A stretch of 53,395 nucleotides of DNA from Actinomycetota bacterium. Lineage in GTDB: Bacteria; Actinomycetota; Actinomycetes; Actinomycetales; Dermatophilaceae. The DNA is taken from assembly GCA_020161845.1 (NCBI GenBank), contig JAIUNK010000033.1, positions 1-53,395 on the forward strand, read 5' to 3'. The notes below the pieces were generated by a model. That model worked only from the letters and a program-made list of their open reading frames with translations. It was not told where the DNA came from and made no database searches. A program made the position numbers and the translations under genes. Position 1 is the stretch's first letter; each line of letters begins with the position of its first letter. Shown piece after piece: positions 24,499 through 32,853 of the stretch.

Positions 24499-26604
24499 AT
24501 GGCGGACCCAACGGGACGCGCTGGGCGCCCCCGCAGCGACGGCCGCGCCGTGCCGGACCGCGCGCTCGACGACCTCGTGCGCGTGTCTCGACTGCTCGGC
24601 GCGGACCCCACCCTGGTGCTTCACGGCGGCGGCAACACCTCCGTGAAGTCGACCTGGCGCGACGTCACAGACCGCGATGTCGAGGTGTTGTGGGTCAAGG
24701 GCAGCGGCGCCGACCTGGCGCAGGTGACCGCCGCGGGCTTCGCCCCGCTGCGGTTGGACCGGCTTCGCGAGCTGCTGCCCCCCGTCACCCTGTCCGACAC
24801 GGACCTGCGCAACGAGCTGCGGTGTGCCCTGCTCGATGCGCAGGCACCAGACCCCAGCGTGGAGACTCTCGTCCACGCGCTGCTGCCCCACCCGGCGGTC
24901 GTGCATTCGCACGCCGACGCGGTGCTGGCGCTGACCGACACCCCGAACGGGCCGGCCCAGGTCGTGGCGGCGTGGGGCGAGGAGGTCGTCGTGGTGCCCT
25001 ACGCCATGCCCGGCCCTCGCCTCGTCGCCGCCTGCGCCGTCGCCTGGGCCGGCCGCCCTCCCGCCGCCATCGGCCTCGTCGTCCTGCAACACGGCCTGTT
25101 CACGGTGGGCGCCACCCCACAGGAGGCCTACCAGCGCCACCTGGACCTGGTGGCTCGCGCAAGCGCCGTGGCCGGGCTGCCCGCTCCGGGGACCGCTTCC
25201 GGCGACCCGGCCGGTGGCAACCTGCCGGCTGGCGATCTGCTAGCCGAGGGCGCTGACTCCGCGCCGCTGCCCGGCCACCCGGGCGCCGACGCCCTGACCG
25301 ACCGCGAGGTGCTTGCGCTAGCGAGCGACCGCGCGCGCTGGTGCGCCGCGGCGGGCCGGCCGCTCATCGTCACCTCCGACCCAGGGCCGGAACTCCGCGA
25401 TCAGCTCGACGTCGCGGGCCTCGCCGAGGCGCTGCGCCGTGGCCCCGCGACGCCCGACCACGCCCTGTTCACCCGCGCCTTCCCGCTCGTCCTAGACGGT
25501 GGGCTCGACAAGAACAATGGCCTCGACGAGGCGACGCTGGCCGCCTACGGCCGCGCGTACGCGCAGTTCGCCGGTGACACCCAGGCCGCCGGGGACGCCG
25601 AGTTGGTCGAAGAGCCGGACCTGGCCCCGCGGGTGGTCTGGCAGCGCGGGATGGGCCTGCGAACTGCGGGCAGCACCCGAGCGAACGCGGTCCGGGCAGC
25701 GGATATCGCCCGGCACACCCTGGCCGTCGCCGCGGCGGCGCAGCGGCTCGGCGGCTACACCCCCGCCGACCCCGAGCACGTCCACGACCTCGAATACTGG
25801 CCCTATCAGCGGGCCAAGGCGGCCCGCGCGGACGCCACCGCCGGCCCGCTGACCGGCCGGGCGGCCCTGGTCACCGGCGCGGCCAGCGGCATCGGCCGGG
25901 CCTGCGCGCAGGCGCTGCTGACGGCCGGCGCCAGCGTCGTCGGCTGGGACCGCTCCCCCGACATCGCCACCACCTTCGAGCACCCCGAGTGGCTGGGGCT
26001 GCCGGTCGACGTCACCGACTCGGCCGCAATGGCGGCCGCCCTCCGCCGCCAGGTGCTCGACCTCGGCGGCCTCGACGTCCTCGTCGTCGCGGCCGGGATC
26101 TTCCCCGCCGCCGCCCACCTCGGCGAGCTCGACATGGCCACCTGGCGGCGCACGATGGCCGTCAACGTGGACGCGGTGGCCGACCTCTACGGGCAGGTCA
26201 CCCCGCTGATCACGCAAGCCCCCGGGGGCGGTCGGGTGGTCCTCATCGCCAGCAAGAACGTCCCCGCCCCCGGCCCCGGGGCGGCCGCCTACTCGGCGTC
26301 CAAGGCGGCCGTCACGCAGCTCACCCGGGTCGCGGCGCTGGAGTGGGCGGCGCACGGCGTACGGGTCAATATGCTGCACCCGGACGCGGTCTTCGACACG
26401 GGCCTGTGGACCCCGGAGCTGCTCGCGGCGCGCGCCGAGCACTACGGGATGAGCATCGAGGCCTACAAGCGGCGCAACCTCCTGCACACCGAGGTCACCA
26501 GCGCCCGCGTGGGGGAGCTCGCGGCGGCGATGGCGGGCGACCTGTTCTCCTGTACGACGGGTGCGCAGATCCCGATCGACGGCGGCAACGATCGCGTCAT
26601 CTGA
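24499..26604 (+). CDS. Class II aldolase / short-chain dehydrogenase fusion
   Basis: 701 residues from the ATG at 24499 (GTG at 24493 is an alternative). Residues ~20-230 are a class II aldolase domain with zinc histidines H136 and H138 (VVHSHAD) and H198 (LQHG). A middle region leads to the SDR domain at ~452-701: TGAASGIG (459-466), catalytic Ser near 585, YSASK (598-602). Length and order match RhaEW-type rhamnulose-1-phosphate aldolase/lactaldehyde dehydrogenases, but no rhamnose kinase or isomerase is present. In this cluster the SDR could oxidise the aldehyde product, or directly oxidise C4 of a 5-deoxyribulose 1-phosphate. First gene of the plus-strand operon. Confidence 0.9.
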   Translation: MADPTGRAGRPRSDGRAVPDRALDDLVRVSRLLGADPTLVLHGGGNTSVKSTWRDVTDRDVEVLWVKGSGADLAQVTAAGFAPLRLDRLRELLPPVTLSDTDLRNELRCALLDAQAPDPSVETLVHALLPHPAVVHSHADAVLALTDTPNGPAQVVAAWGEEVVVVPYAMPGPRLVAACAVAWAGRPPAAIGLVVLQHGLFTVGATPQEAYQRHLDLVARASAVAGLPAPGTASGDPAGGNLPAGDLLAEGADSAPLPGHPGADALTDREVLALASDRARWCAAAGRPLIVTSDPGPELRDQLDVAGLAEALRRGPATPDHALFTRAFPLVLDGGLDKNNGLDEATLAAYGRAYAQFAGDTQAAGDAELVEEPDLAPRVVWQRGMGLRTAGSTRANAVRAADIARHTLAVAAAAQRLGGYTPADPEHVHDLEYWPYQRAKAARADATAGPLTGRAALVTGAASGIGRACAQALLTAGASVVGWDRSPDIATTFEHPEWLGLPVDVTDSAAMAAALRRQVLDLGGLDVLVVAAGIFPAAAHLGELDMATWRRTMAVNVDAVADLYGQVTPLITQAPGGGRVVLIASKNVPAPGPGAAAYSASKAAVTQLTRVAALEWAAHGVRVNMLHPDAVFDTGLWTPELLAARAEHYGMSIEAYKRRNLLHTEVTSARVGELAAAMAGDLFSCTTGAQIPIDGGNDRVI

Positions 26605-26684
26605 ACCAGCGCACCACAAGACCAAGACCGACCCGGACCAAGAACACCACGGCTCGCCCAGCGACCAGGACGGAGACCCCCGCG

Positions 26685-27113
26685 ATGCAGTGCGGTTGCA
26701 CCGAACACCTGGAGTACCGCTTCGGCGACCACGGCCCGGCGTACGTCATCCAGGGCGAGACCAGCGACATCGGCGTCCTGCGGCTGCGTCCCGGCGACGA
26801 CATGACCAACCACATCCACCACTTCTGCGACGAGTCCTTCCTGGTCATGGAGGGTCGCTGCACCCTGTGGGTGAACTGTCGGGATCGCTACGAGATCGGC
26901 CCAGGCGACGTCTACCGGTGCGGCCCGGCCGAGATGCACTACTTCGTCAACGAATTGGACGCCCCGTTCCGGATGTTCTTCATCAAGTCCCCGGCCAGCC
27001 CCGGTGACACGGTCAACCTGCCGTGGCGGCCCGGTGACCCGATCCCCGCCGTCCCCCCAACGCCGGAGCCCCCGGCGCCCGCGTCCCCAACGACTGCGAC
27101 CCCGGCGCACTGA
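26685..27113 (+). CDS. Small cupin-domain protein
   Basis: 142 residues starting MQCGCTEHLEYRFGDHGPAY. A single cupin barrel spans roughly residues 30-105: the motif 1 ligands are in NHIHHFCDESFLVMEG, and motif 2 ends in PAEMHYFVNE. All likely metal ligands (His, His, Glu, His) are present. The C-terminus is a Pro/Ala/Thr tail. It might be a metal-dependent isomerase or epimerase acting on a phosphorylated deoxypentulose, filling the place of LsrG. An acireductone dioxygenase role is less likely, because the family is different and the other methionine-salvage genes are missing. It lies 80 bp after the fusion gene in the same operon. Confidence 0.8.
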   Translation: MQCGCTEHLEYRFGDHGPAYVIQGETSDIGVLRLRPGDDMTNHIHHFCDESFLVMEGRCTLWVNCRDRYEIGPGDVYRCGPAEMHYFVNELDAPFRMFFIKSPASPGDTVNLPWRPGDPIPAVPPTPEPPAPASPTTATPAH

Positions 27114-27161
27114 CCCAGGCGCCCAATCGACCCCCCGAATCCGCACCCGAAAGGCAGACCC

Positions 27162-28043
27162 ATGGCAGACCTCGACGGCAACCTCGACGCCCGCAGCTAC
27201 GGCCTCGACCGGCCCCAGGAGAGCCACGGCTTCCCCGTCAAGGGGGCCGGCCAGCTCGACTTCGGGATGCGGCACCGGCTGGCCCGGATCTTCGGCGGCG
27301 ACGGCCGCACCGTGATGCTGGCATTCGACCACGGCTACTTCCAGGGCCCGACGAGCGGCCTGGAGCGGGTCGACCTCTCCATCGTGCCGCTCGCGCCGTA
27401 CGCCGACGCGCTCATGGCCACCCGCGGCATCATCCGCTCCGTGATCCCCGCGACCTGCGACAACGCGCTGGTCCTGCGGGCCTCCGGCGGCCCGTCGGTG
27501 CTCAAGGAACTCTCTGACGAGCGGGTCGCGATGGACATGACCGACGCGGTGCGGATCGACGCCGCGGCCGTCGCCGTGCAGGTGTTCATCGGCGGCGAGC
27601 ACGAGACGCAGTCGATCGCCAACATGACCAGCCTGGTCGATGCGGGCTATGGGGTGGGGATCCCGGTGCTGGGCGTCACCGCGGTGGGCCGCGACATGGT
27701 CCGCGACGCCCGCTACCTCGGCCTGGCCACCCGCATGATCGCCGAACTGGGCGCCCAGCTGGTCAAGACCTATCACTGCGAGGAGTTCGAGAAGGTGACC
27801 GCCGCCTGCCCGGTGCCGGTGATCATGGCCGGCGGCAAGAAGCTGCCGATCCTCGACGCGCTGACGATGGCCCGCCGCGCTGTCGACGAGGGCGCGGCCG
27901 GCGTCGACATGGGCCGCAACATCTTCCAGCGCCGGGCCCCGGAGGCGATGGTGCAGGTTGTGCGGGCCCTGGTGCACGACGGCCTGAGCGCTGCGGACGG
28001 GCTGGCGATGTATCGCGACCTGTCCGGCGGGCAGGACGACTGA
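27162..28043 (+). CDS. lsrF: LsrF-like 3-hydroxy-5-phosphonooxypentane-2,4-dione thiolase
   Basis: 293 residues. It aligns by eye almost end to end with E. coli LsrF: a MADLDG start, RIFGGDGRTVMLAFDHGYFQ with GPTSGLER (54-69), VQVFIGGEHETQSI, GVTAVGRDMVRDARY, VKTYHCEEFE with the catalytic lysine at 202, and GVDMGRNIFQ. LsrF cleaves the phosphorylated dione made from autoinducer-2 and transfers the acetyl group to CoA, giving DHAP and acetyl-CoA. No lsrK, lsrG, lsrR or LuxS gene is in the window. The partners here are MtnK, MtnA and an SDR, which suggests a different entry route to the same intermediate. The start follows GAAAGGC. Confidence 0.9.
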   Translation: MADLDGNLDARSYGLDRPQESHGFPVKGAGQLDFGMRHRLARIFGGDGRTVMLAFDHGYFQGPTSGLERVDLSIVPLAPYADALMATRGIIRSVIPATCDNALVLRASGGPSVLKELSDERVAMDMTDAVRIDAAAVAVQVFIGGEHETQSIANMTSLVDAGYGVGIPVLGVTAVGRDMVRDARYLGLATRMIAELGAQLVKTYHCEEFEKVTAACPVPVIMAGGKKLPILDALTMARRAVDEGAAGVDMGRNIFQRRAPEAMVQVVRALVHDGLSAADGLAMYRDLSGGQDD

Positions 28044-28057
28044 GCGGCGGGGCACGC

Positions 28058-28738
28058 ATGGACGACGGCGGCACCACCCAGACCGGCCCGGGCCGGGCCG
28101 AGCCGGACGAACAGCAGCTCCGGGAGCAGGTCTGCGAGATCGGCCGCAACCTGTGGCGCAAGGACATGGTCGCCGCCAACGACGGCAACATCACCGTGCG
28201 CTTGGGGCCCGACCGGTTCCTGGCCACCCCGACCGGCACCAGCAAGGGCTACCTGCGTCCGGAGCTGCTGGCCGTCGTGGACGCCGCGGGCCGCCCGGAA
28301 CCGGGTTGCCCGGTGCGGCCCTCCTCGGAGCTGCCGATGCACCTGCGGGTCTACGCGCGCCGTCCCGACGTCGGCGCCGTCGTGCATGCCCACCCCATGT
28401 ATGCCACCGTCTGGGCCGTCGCCGGCGAGGGGCTGCCCCGGCAGATGCTCCCCGAGACCGTCGTCGCGATGGGGCCGGTGCCGCTGGCGCCGTACGCGAC
28501 CCCCTCCACCGACGCGGTGCCGGACTCGATCGAACCCTTCCTGACCGGCGCGGCCGTGCTCTTGGAGCAGCACGGCGCGCTGACCTGGGGGCCGGACCTG
28601 ATGAGCGCCTACCTGGCGATGGAGCGGCTGGAATACACGGCCAAGATCAGCTACCTGCTGCGCCGGATCGGCGCCGAGCGAGACCTGCCCGCCGCCGAGA
28701 TTGCCCGACTCAAGGAGCGCTTCGGCACGACGTACTGA
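28058..28738 (+). CDS. FucA-like class II aldolase (candidate 5-deoxyribulose-1-P aldolase)
   Basis: 226 residues. Zinc-dependent class II aldolase of the L-fuculose-phosphate aldolase group: phosphate-binding NDGNITVR and TGTSKGY, catalytic Glu in SSELPMH (E91), zinc ligands H110 and H112 (VVHAHP) and H172 (EQHGAL). Relatives in the DHAP shunt (Ald2, DrdA) cleave 5-methylthioribulose or 5-deoxyribulose 1-phosphate to DHAP plus an aldehyde. That fits MtnK and MtnA in this cluster. The gene begins 14 bp after lsrF and ends the operon, converging on the peroxiredoxin gene 26 bp away. Confidence 0.88.
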   Translation: MDDGGTTQTGPGRAEPDEQQLREQVCEIGRNLWRKDMVAANDGNITVRLGPDRFLATPTGTSKGYLRPELLAVVDAAGRPEPGCPVRPSSELPMHLRVYARRPDVGAVVHAHPMYATVWAVAGEGLPRQMLPETVVAMGPVPLAPYATPSTDAVPDSIEPFLTGAAVLLEQHGALTWGPDLMSAYLAMERLEYTAKISYLLRRIGAERDLPAAEIARLKERFGTTY

Positions 28739-28764
28739 CGCTCAGGCGACCGGTGGGGCCACGC

Positions 28765-29241
28765 TTAGCCGACGGGCAGGGCCGCCACGGCCGCGTCCAC
28801 GCCCGAGAAGTCCCGCCGCTCCCCCGGGCCGTTCACCAAGGACCACGCGATCGTCATGTCGCGGTCGACGAGAAAGGTCCCGCGGCGCGCGAACCCGCCG
28901 GAGGGCTCCAGTACGCCGTAGCCGCGGGCCACCTCGCCATGCGGCCAGAAGTCCGAGAGCAGCGGGAAGAAGAAGGCCTCGGCGTCGTCCCAGGCGCGCA
29001 GGGCGAACATCGGATCGCACGAGATCGCGACCGCCTGGACCGCGGGGTTGTCGAACCGCTCCCGCTCGTCGCGCAACTCGCGCAGTTCCCCGGTGCAGAT
29101 GCCGGAGAAGGCGAAGGGATAGAAGACCACCAGGACCGCCCTGTCGGCGACCAGCTCGGACAGCGTCCGGCGGGTCCCCAACTGGTCCACCAGGGTGAAG
29201 TCGGGGGCCGCGTCGCCGACGGCGGGGGGCGCTGCACTCAT
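28765..29241 (-). CDS. ahpE: One-cysteine peroxiredoxin, AhpE-like
   Basis: 158 residues with the thioredoxin fold of peroxiredoxins. The peroxidatic cysteine lies in PFAFSGICTGELRELRD; there is no second cysteine in the expected resolving position, as in M. tuberculosis AhpE (Rv2238c). It reduces hydrogen peroxide, organic hydroperoxides or peroxynitrite, with reducing power from mycoredoxin or mycothiol in related species. A CACAGT box is six bases before the ATG, so the gene may be leaderless. Its place before DUF3052 and aceE is conserved in Actinobacteria. Confidence 0.92.
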   Translation of the reverse strand: MSAAPPAVGDAAPDFTLVDQLGTRRTLSELVADRAVLVVFYPFAFSGICTGELRELRDERERFDNPAVQAVAISCDPMFALRAWDDAEAFFFPLLSDFWPHGEVARGYGVLEPSGGFARRGTFLVDRDMTIAWSLVNGPGERRDFSGVDAAVAALPVG

Positions 29242-29280
29242 GGGGCCACTGTGCCAGATGCACCGGCCGACCCCGGCCCA

Positions 29281-29338
29281 CCGACCGGGCCGGTCAGCGC
29301 CGTACCGACGTCGGCGCTACCGACCGGGCCGGTCAGCG
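29281..29338. repeat. Duplicated palindrome between ahpE and DUF3052
   Basis: Two copies of CCGACCGGGCCGGTCAGCG start at 29281 and 29320. Each contains the palindrome GACCGGGCCGGTC. The second overlaps the end of the DUF3052 gene. They may act as stem-loops or a terminator. Confidence 0.55.
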
Positions 29339-29752
29339 ACGCCCCGACTTCGGCGCCACCAGCCGGGTGGCCGACCACTCGTTCGTCAGGTTCAGGCTGA
29401 TCGACGCCTGCAGTCCCGAGGTGTTCGCCGCCTCGGCGATGTCGCTGGCATCGACCTCGCCCGGCCGGCCCACCTTGGGGGTGAGCAGCACGATGAAGCC
29501 CTGATCCTCCAGCGTGGCCAGCGCGTCCACGAGGGCATCGGTCAGATCCCCGTCGTCGTCACGCCACCACAGCAGGACGGCATCGACGACGTCGTCGTAC
29601 TCCTCGTCCTCCAGAGCGGTCTGCAGGATCTCCTCGATCTGTGCGCGAAGGTCGTCGTCGACGTCCTCGTCATACCCGAGCTCCAGCACCACCTGCTTCG
29701 GCGCGAAGCCGAGCTTGGCCACCGCACCGGCGTTCGCCGCGGACTGGCCCAC
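29333..29752 (-). CDS. DUF3052 protein
   Basis: 139 residues from a GTG with GGAGG seven bases upstream. The sequence [24 protein letters not shown], the very acidic middle part and the conserved [11 protein letters not shown] are typical of DUF3052 (Rv2239c). The family is confined to Actinobacteria and lies upstream of aceE in the opposite direction, as here. Function is unknown; an essential or growth-related role has been suspected from conservation only. Confidence 0.9.
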   Translation of the reverse strand: MGQSAANAGAVAKLGFAPKQVVLELGYDEDVDDDLRAQIEEILQTALEDEEYDDVVDAVLLWWRDDDGDLTDALVDALATLEDQGFIVLLTPKVGRPGEVDASDIAEAANTSGLQASISLNLTNEWSATRLVAPKSGRR

Positions 29753-29991
29753 GCACGCACCTCCCTAACCTGCAGCGTCACCGCGACGCCGACCTCTTGG
29801 TGCCGTCAAGTTCATCGGTTCGTCGGCGATTGCGCAAGCACCACACCCTCGAGCGCGGTCGCGTCGCGATCCGACAGGGCGCCGGGGACGGCCACCGACG
29901 ATCCGCAGCCTCTGGTCAGCCCCAGTGTGACCTCGGTCTCGTAGTGGTGGAAGGATGGGGCCACGCGCCACGCTCGAGGAAGGACGACCAC
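29753..29991. other. Divergent DUF3052/aceE promoter region, no gene
   Basis: About 240 bp without a credible gene. It must hold the promoters for DUF3052 (minus) and aceE (plus). I find no convincing consensus boxes or dyads, apart from the aceE ribosome-binding site GAGGAAGGA just before 29992. Confidence 0.5.
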
Positions 29992-32760
29992 GTGCCCACC
30001 GAGGACGCCGGACCCATCATCAACGGCCTGCCCAGCCGTTTCCCGGACATCGACCCGGAGGAGACGCAGGAGTGGAAGGAAGCCCTCGACCTGCTGATCC
30101 GGGACAAGGGCGAGCAGCGGGCGCGATACATCATGCTGAGCCTGCTGCAGCACTCCCGGGAGCAGCACGTCGGGGTTCCCTCGCTGACCACGACGGACTA
30201 TGTGAACACGATCCCGGTCGAGGCCGAGCCGTGGTTCCCCGGCGATGAGGACCAGGAGCGGGCGTTCCGGCGGCTGATCCGCTGGAACGCCGCGGTGCTG
30301 GTGCACCGCGCCCAGCGCCCCGGGGTGGGGGTCGGCGGGCACATCTCGACGTACGCCTCCGCGGCCACCCTGTATGAGGTGGGCCTGAACCACTTCTTCC
30401 GCGGCCACGACCATCCCGGTGGCGGGGACCAGGTGTTCTTCCAAGGGCACGCCTCGCCGGGCATGTATGCCCGGGCGTTCCTGGAGGGGCGCCTGTCCGA
30501 GACTCAGCTGGACGGGTTCCGGCAGGAGAAGAGCCACGTCGTCGACGGCAAGATCCAGGCGCTGCCCAGCTATCCGCACCCGCGGTTGATGCCGTCGTTC
30601 TGGCAGTTCCCCACCGTCTCGATGGGGTTGGGTCCGATCAACGCGATCTATCAGGCGCAGTTCAACAAGTACCTGCACAACCGCGGCATCAAGGACACCT
30701 CCCAGCAGCATGTCTGGGCGTTCCTCGGCGACGGGGAAATGGATGAGGTCGAATCCCGCGGAGCGTTGCAGTGGGCGGCGATGGAGGAGCTGGACAACCT
30801 CACCTTCGTGGTCAACTGCAACCTGCAGCGCCTTGACGGGCCGGTGCGCGGCAACGGCAAGATCGTCCAGGAGCTGGAGGCGTTCTTCCGCGGTGCGGGG
30901 TGGAATGTCATCAAGGTGGTCTGGGGCCGCGGCTGGGACGAGCTGTTGGCCGCCGACGTCCAGGGCGCGCTGGTGCACCTGATGAACACCACCCCGGATG
31001 GCGATTTCCAGACCTTCCGCGCCAACAACGGCGCCTATGTGCGCGAGCACTTCTTCGGCCGGGACCGGCGCACCAGCAAGCTCGTCGAGAACTGGACCGA
31101 CGAGGAGATCTGGTGGAAGCTCAAGCGGGGCGGGCACGACTACCGCAAGGTCTATGCAGCCTACCTGCGCGCCACCCAGCACACCGGCCAGCCGACCGTC
31201 ATCTTGGCCAAGACCATCAAGGGCTACACCCTCGGGCAGCACTTCGCGGGGCGTAACGCCACCCACCAGATGAAGAAGCTGGCGCTGCAGGACCTGAAGG
31301 ACCTGCGCGACACCCTGCACATCCCGATCAGCGACGATCAGCTCGAGGCCGACCCCTACCGCCCGCCGTTCTACCACCCCGGCATGGACGACGAGCGCAT
31401 CGACTACATGATGGAGCTGCGCACCAAGCTCGGCGGCGCCAAGCCGGCTCGGAAGGTCACCAAGGACCAGATCCATCTGCCGGACGCCTCGGCGTACGAA
31501 TTCATGAAGAAGGGCTCGGGAAAGCAGCAGATCGCCACCACGATGGCGTTCGTGCGGCTGCTCAAGGAGCTCATGCGGGACAAGGAATTCGGCAAGCGCG
31601 TGGTGCCGATCATCCCCGACGAGGCCCGCACCTTCGGGATGGACTCCTTCTTCCCGACCTCCAAGATCTACAACCCGCACGGGCAGAACTACACCTCGGT
31701 CGACGCCGAGCTGATGCTCGCCTACAAGGAATCCCCCCAGGGGCAAATGCTGCACCTGGGCATCAACGAGGCGGGCTCGGTCGCGGCGTTCACGGCGGCC
31801 GGTACGTCGTACGCGACGCACGGCGAGCCGATGCTGCCGGTCTATGTCTTCTATTCGATGTTCGGATTCCAGCGCACCGGCGACGGCATCTGGGCCGCGG
31901 CCGACCAACTCGCCCGGGGCTTCCTGATCGGGGCCACCGCAGGGCGGACCACGCTGGCCGGTGAGGGCCTGCAGCACATGGACGGTCACTCCCCGATCCT
32001 GGCCTCGACCAATCCGGCGGTGATCCACTACGACCCGGCATACGGCTACGAGATCGCGCACATCGTGCGCGACGGGCTGGAGCGGATGTACGGCGAGCAT
32101 CCTCAGGACGTCATCTACTACCTGACGGTCTACAACGAGCCGATCGTGCAGCCGGTCGAACCCGAGGGGCTGGACGTGGCGGGGCTGCTCAAGGGCATGT
32201 ATCTGCTGAAGGAGGGCCAGGCGCCCGACGGCGGCGACCCGGCGAGCACCCCGCGGGCGCAGCTGCTCGCCTCCGGGGTGGGCGTGCCGTGGGCGCTGGA
32301 GGCTCAGGACCTGCTGCGCAGCGACTGGGGCGTCGTCGCCGACGTCTGGTCGGTGACCAGCTGGACCCAGCTGCGCCGCGAGGCGATGGCCTGCGACGAC
32401 GCGAACTTCCTGGACCCCCAGGACACCCCCCGGGTGCCCTACGTCACCCAGGCCCTGATGGATCGGCCGGGGCCGGTGGTCTCCACCAGCGACTACGCCA
32501 CCGACCTGCAGGATTCCATCGCCCGCTGGGTGCCCGGCGACTACGCCCCGCTCGGCGCCGACGGGTTCGGGTTCTCCGACACCCGCCAGGCCGCGCGCCG
32601 GTTCTTCCACATCGACGGCCCGTCGATGGTGGTGCGCACCCTCCAGGCGCTGGCCGCGCAGGGCAAGGTCGACGCGGCGGTGCCCCGAGCGGCGGCGGAG
32701 AAGTACCGCCTCCTGGACGTCACCGCCGGGTCCTCCGGCAACGAGGGCGGCGACTCCTGA
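29992..32760 (+). CDS. aceE: Pyruvate dehydrogenase E1 component, homodimeric
   Basis: 922 residues from GTG at 29992 (AAGGA upstream). The enzyme decarboxylates pyruvate with thiamine diphosphate and hands the acetyl group to E2, feeding acetyl-CoA to the adjacent fatty-acid synthesis genes. Signatures of the homodimeric AceE class are present: [34 protein letters not shown] with the TPP motif continuing to [16 protein letters not shown], and later [12 protein letters not shown] and GINEAGS. The length matches E. coli AceE (887) with a slightly extended N-terminus typical of Actinobacteria. A strong hairpin follows the stop codon. Confidence 0.97.
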   Translation: MPTEDAGPIINGLPSRFPDIDPEETQEWKEALDLLIRDKGEQRARYIMLSLLQHSREQHVGVPSLTTTDYVNTIPVEAEPWFPGDEDQERAFRRLIRWNAAVLVHRAQRPGVGVGGHISTYASAATLYEVGLNHFFRGHDHPGGGDQVFFQGHASPGMYARAFLEGRLSETQLDGFRQEKSHVVDGKIQALPSYPHPRLMPSFWQFPTVSMGLGPINAIYQAQFNKYLHNRGIKDTSQQHVWAFLGDGEMDEVESRGALQWAAMEELDNLTFVVNCNLQRLDGPVRGNGKIVQELEAFFRGAGWNVIKVVWGRGWDELLAADVQGALVHLMNTTPDGDFQTFRANNGAYVREHFFGRDRRTSKLVENWTDEEIWWKLKRGGHDYRKVYAAYLRATQHTGQPTVILAKTIKGYTLGQHFAGRNATHQMKKLALQDLKDLRDTLHIPISDDQLEADPYRPPFYHPGMDDERIDYMMELRTKLGGAKPARKVTKDQIHLPDASAYEFMKKGSGKQQIATTMAFVRLLKELMRDKEFGKRVVPIIPDEARTFGMDSFFPTSKIYNPHGQNYTSVDAELMLAYKESPQGQMLHLGINEAGSVAAFTAAGTSYATHGEPMLPVYVFYSMFGFQRTGDGIWAAADQLARGFLIGATAGRTTLAGEGLQHMDGHSPILASTNPAVIHYDPAYGYEIAHIVRDGLERMYGEHPQDVIYYLTVYNEPIVQPVEPEGLDVAGLLKGMYLLKEGQAPDGGDPASTPRAQLLASGVGVPWALEAQDLLRSDWGVVADVWSVTSWTQLRREAMACDDANFLDPQDTPRVPYVTQALMDRPGPVVSTSDYATDLQDSIARWVPGDYAPLGADGFGFSDTRQAARRFFHIDGPSMVVRTLQALAAQGKVDAAVPRAAAEKYRLLDVTAGSSGNEGGDS

Positions 32761-32790
32761 GGATCGGACCGCGCCGAGGGCGCTGACGTG

Positions 32791-32820
32791 GTGGCGATGC
32801 CGCATTTGTGGCATCGCCAC
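32791..32820 (+). terminator. aceE terminator
   Basis: A perfect 11-bp stem, GTGGCGATGCC/GGCATCGCCAC, with an 8-base loop, 30 bp after the aceE stop codon. It ends next to the fasR promoter. Confidence 0.7.
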
Positions 32821-32847
32821 AACGTTGTCCACGCCAGCCCGTAGAAT
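32819..32847 (+). promoter_or_regulatory. fasR leaderless promoter with palindrome
   Basis: -10 box TAGAAT (32842-32847) ends six bases before the GTG of the regulator gene. A perfect palindrome ACAACGTTGT (32819-32828) covers the -35 position and could be an autoregulatory site. Confidence 0.55.
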
Positions 32848-32853
32848 CCCCAC

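Noticed and set aside
17290-28738. A standard Lsr (autoinducer-2) operon
   Set aside because: Only LsrF and a generic ribose-type transporter are shared. LsrK, LsrG and LsrR are absent, and the kinase and isomerase are clearly MtnK and MtnA.
17290-28738. Classical methionine salvage pathway
   Set aside because: mtnB/C/D-type genes and an MTA nucleosidase or phosphorylase are missing. The cupin does not look like acireductone dioxygenase, and transporter genes are central to the cluster.
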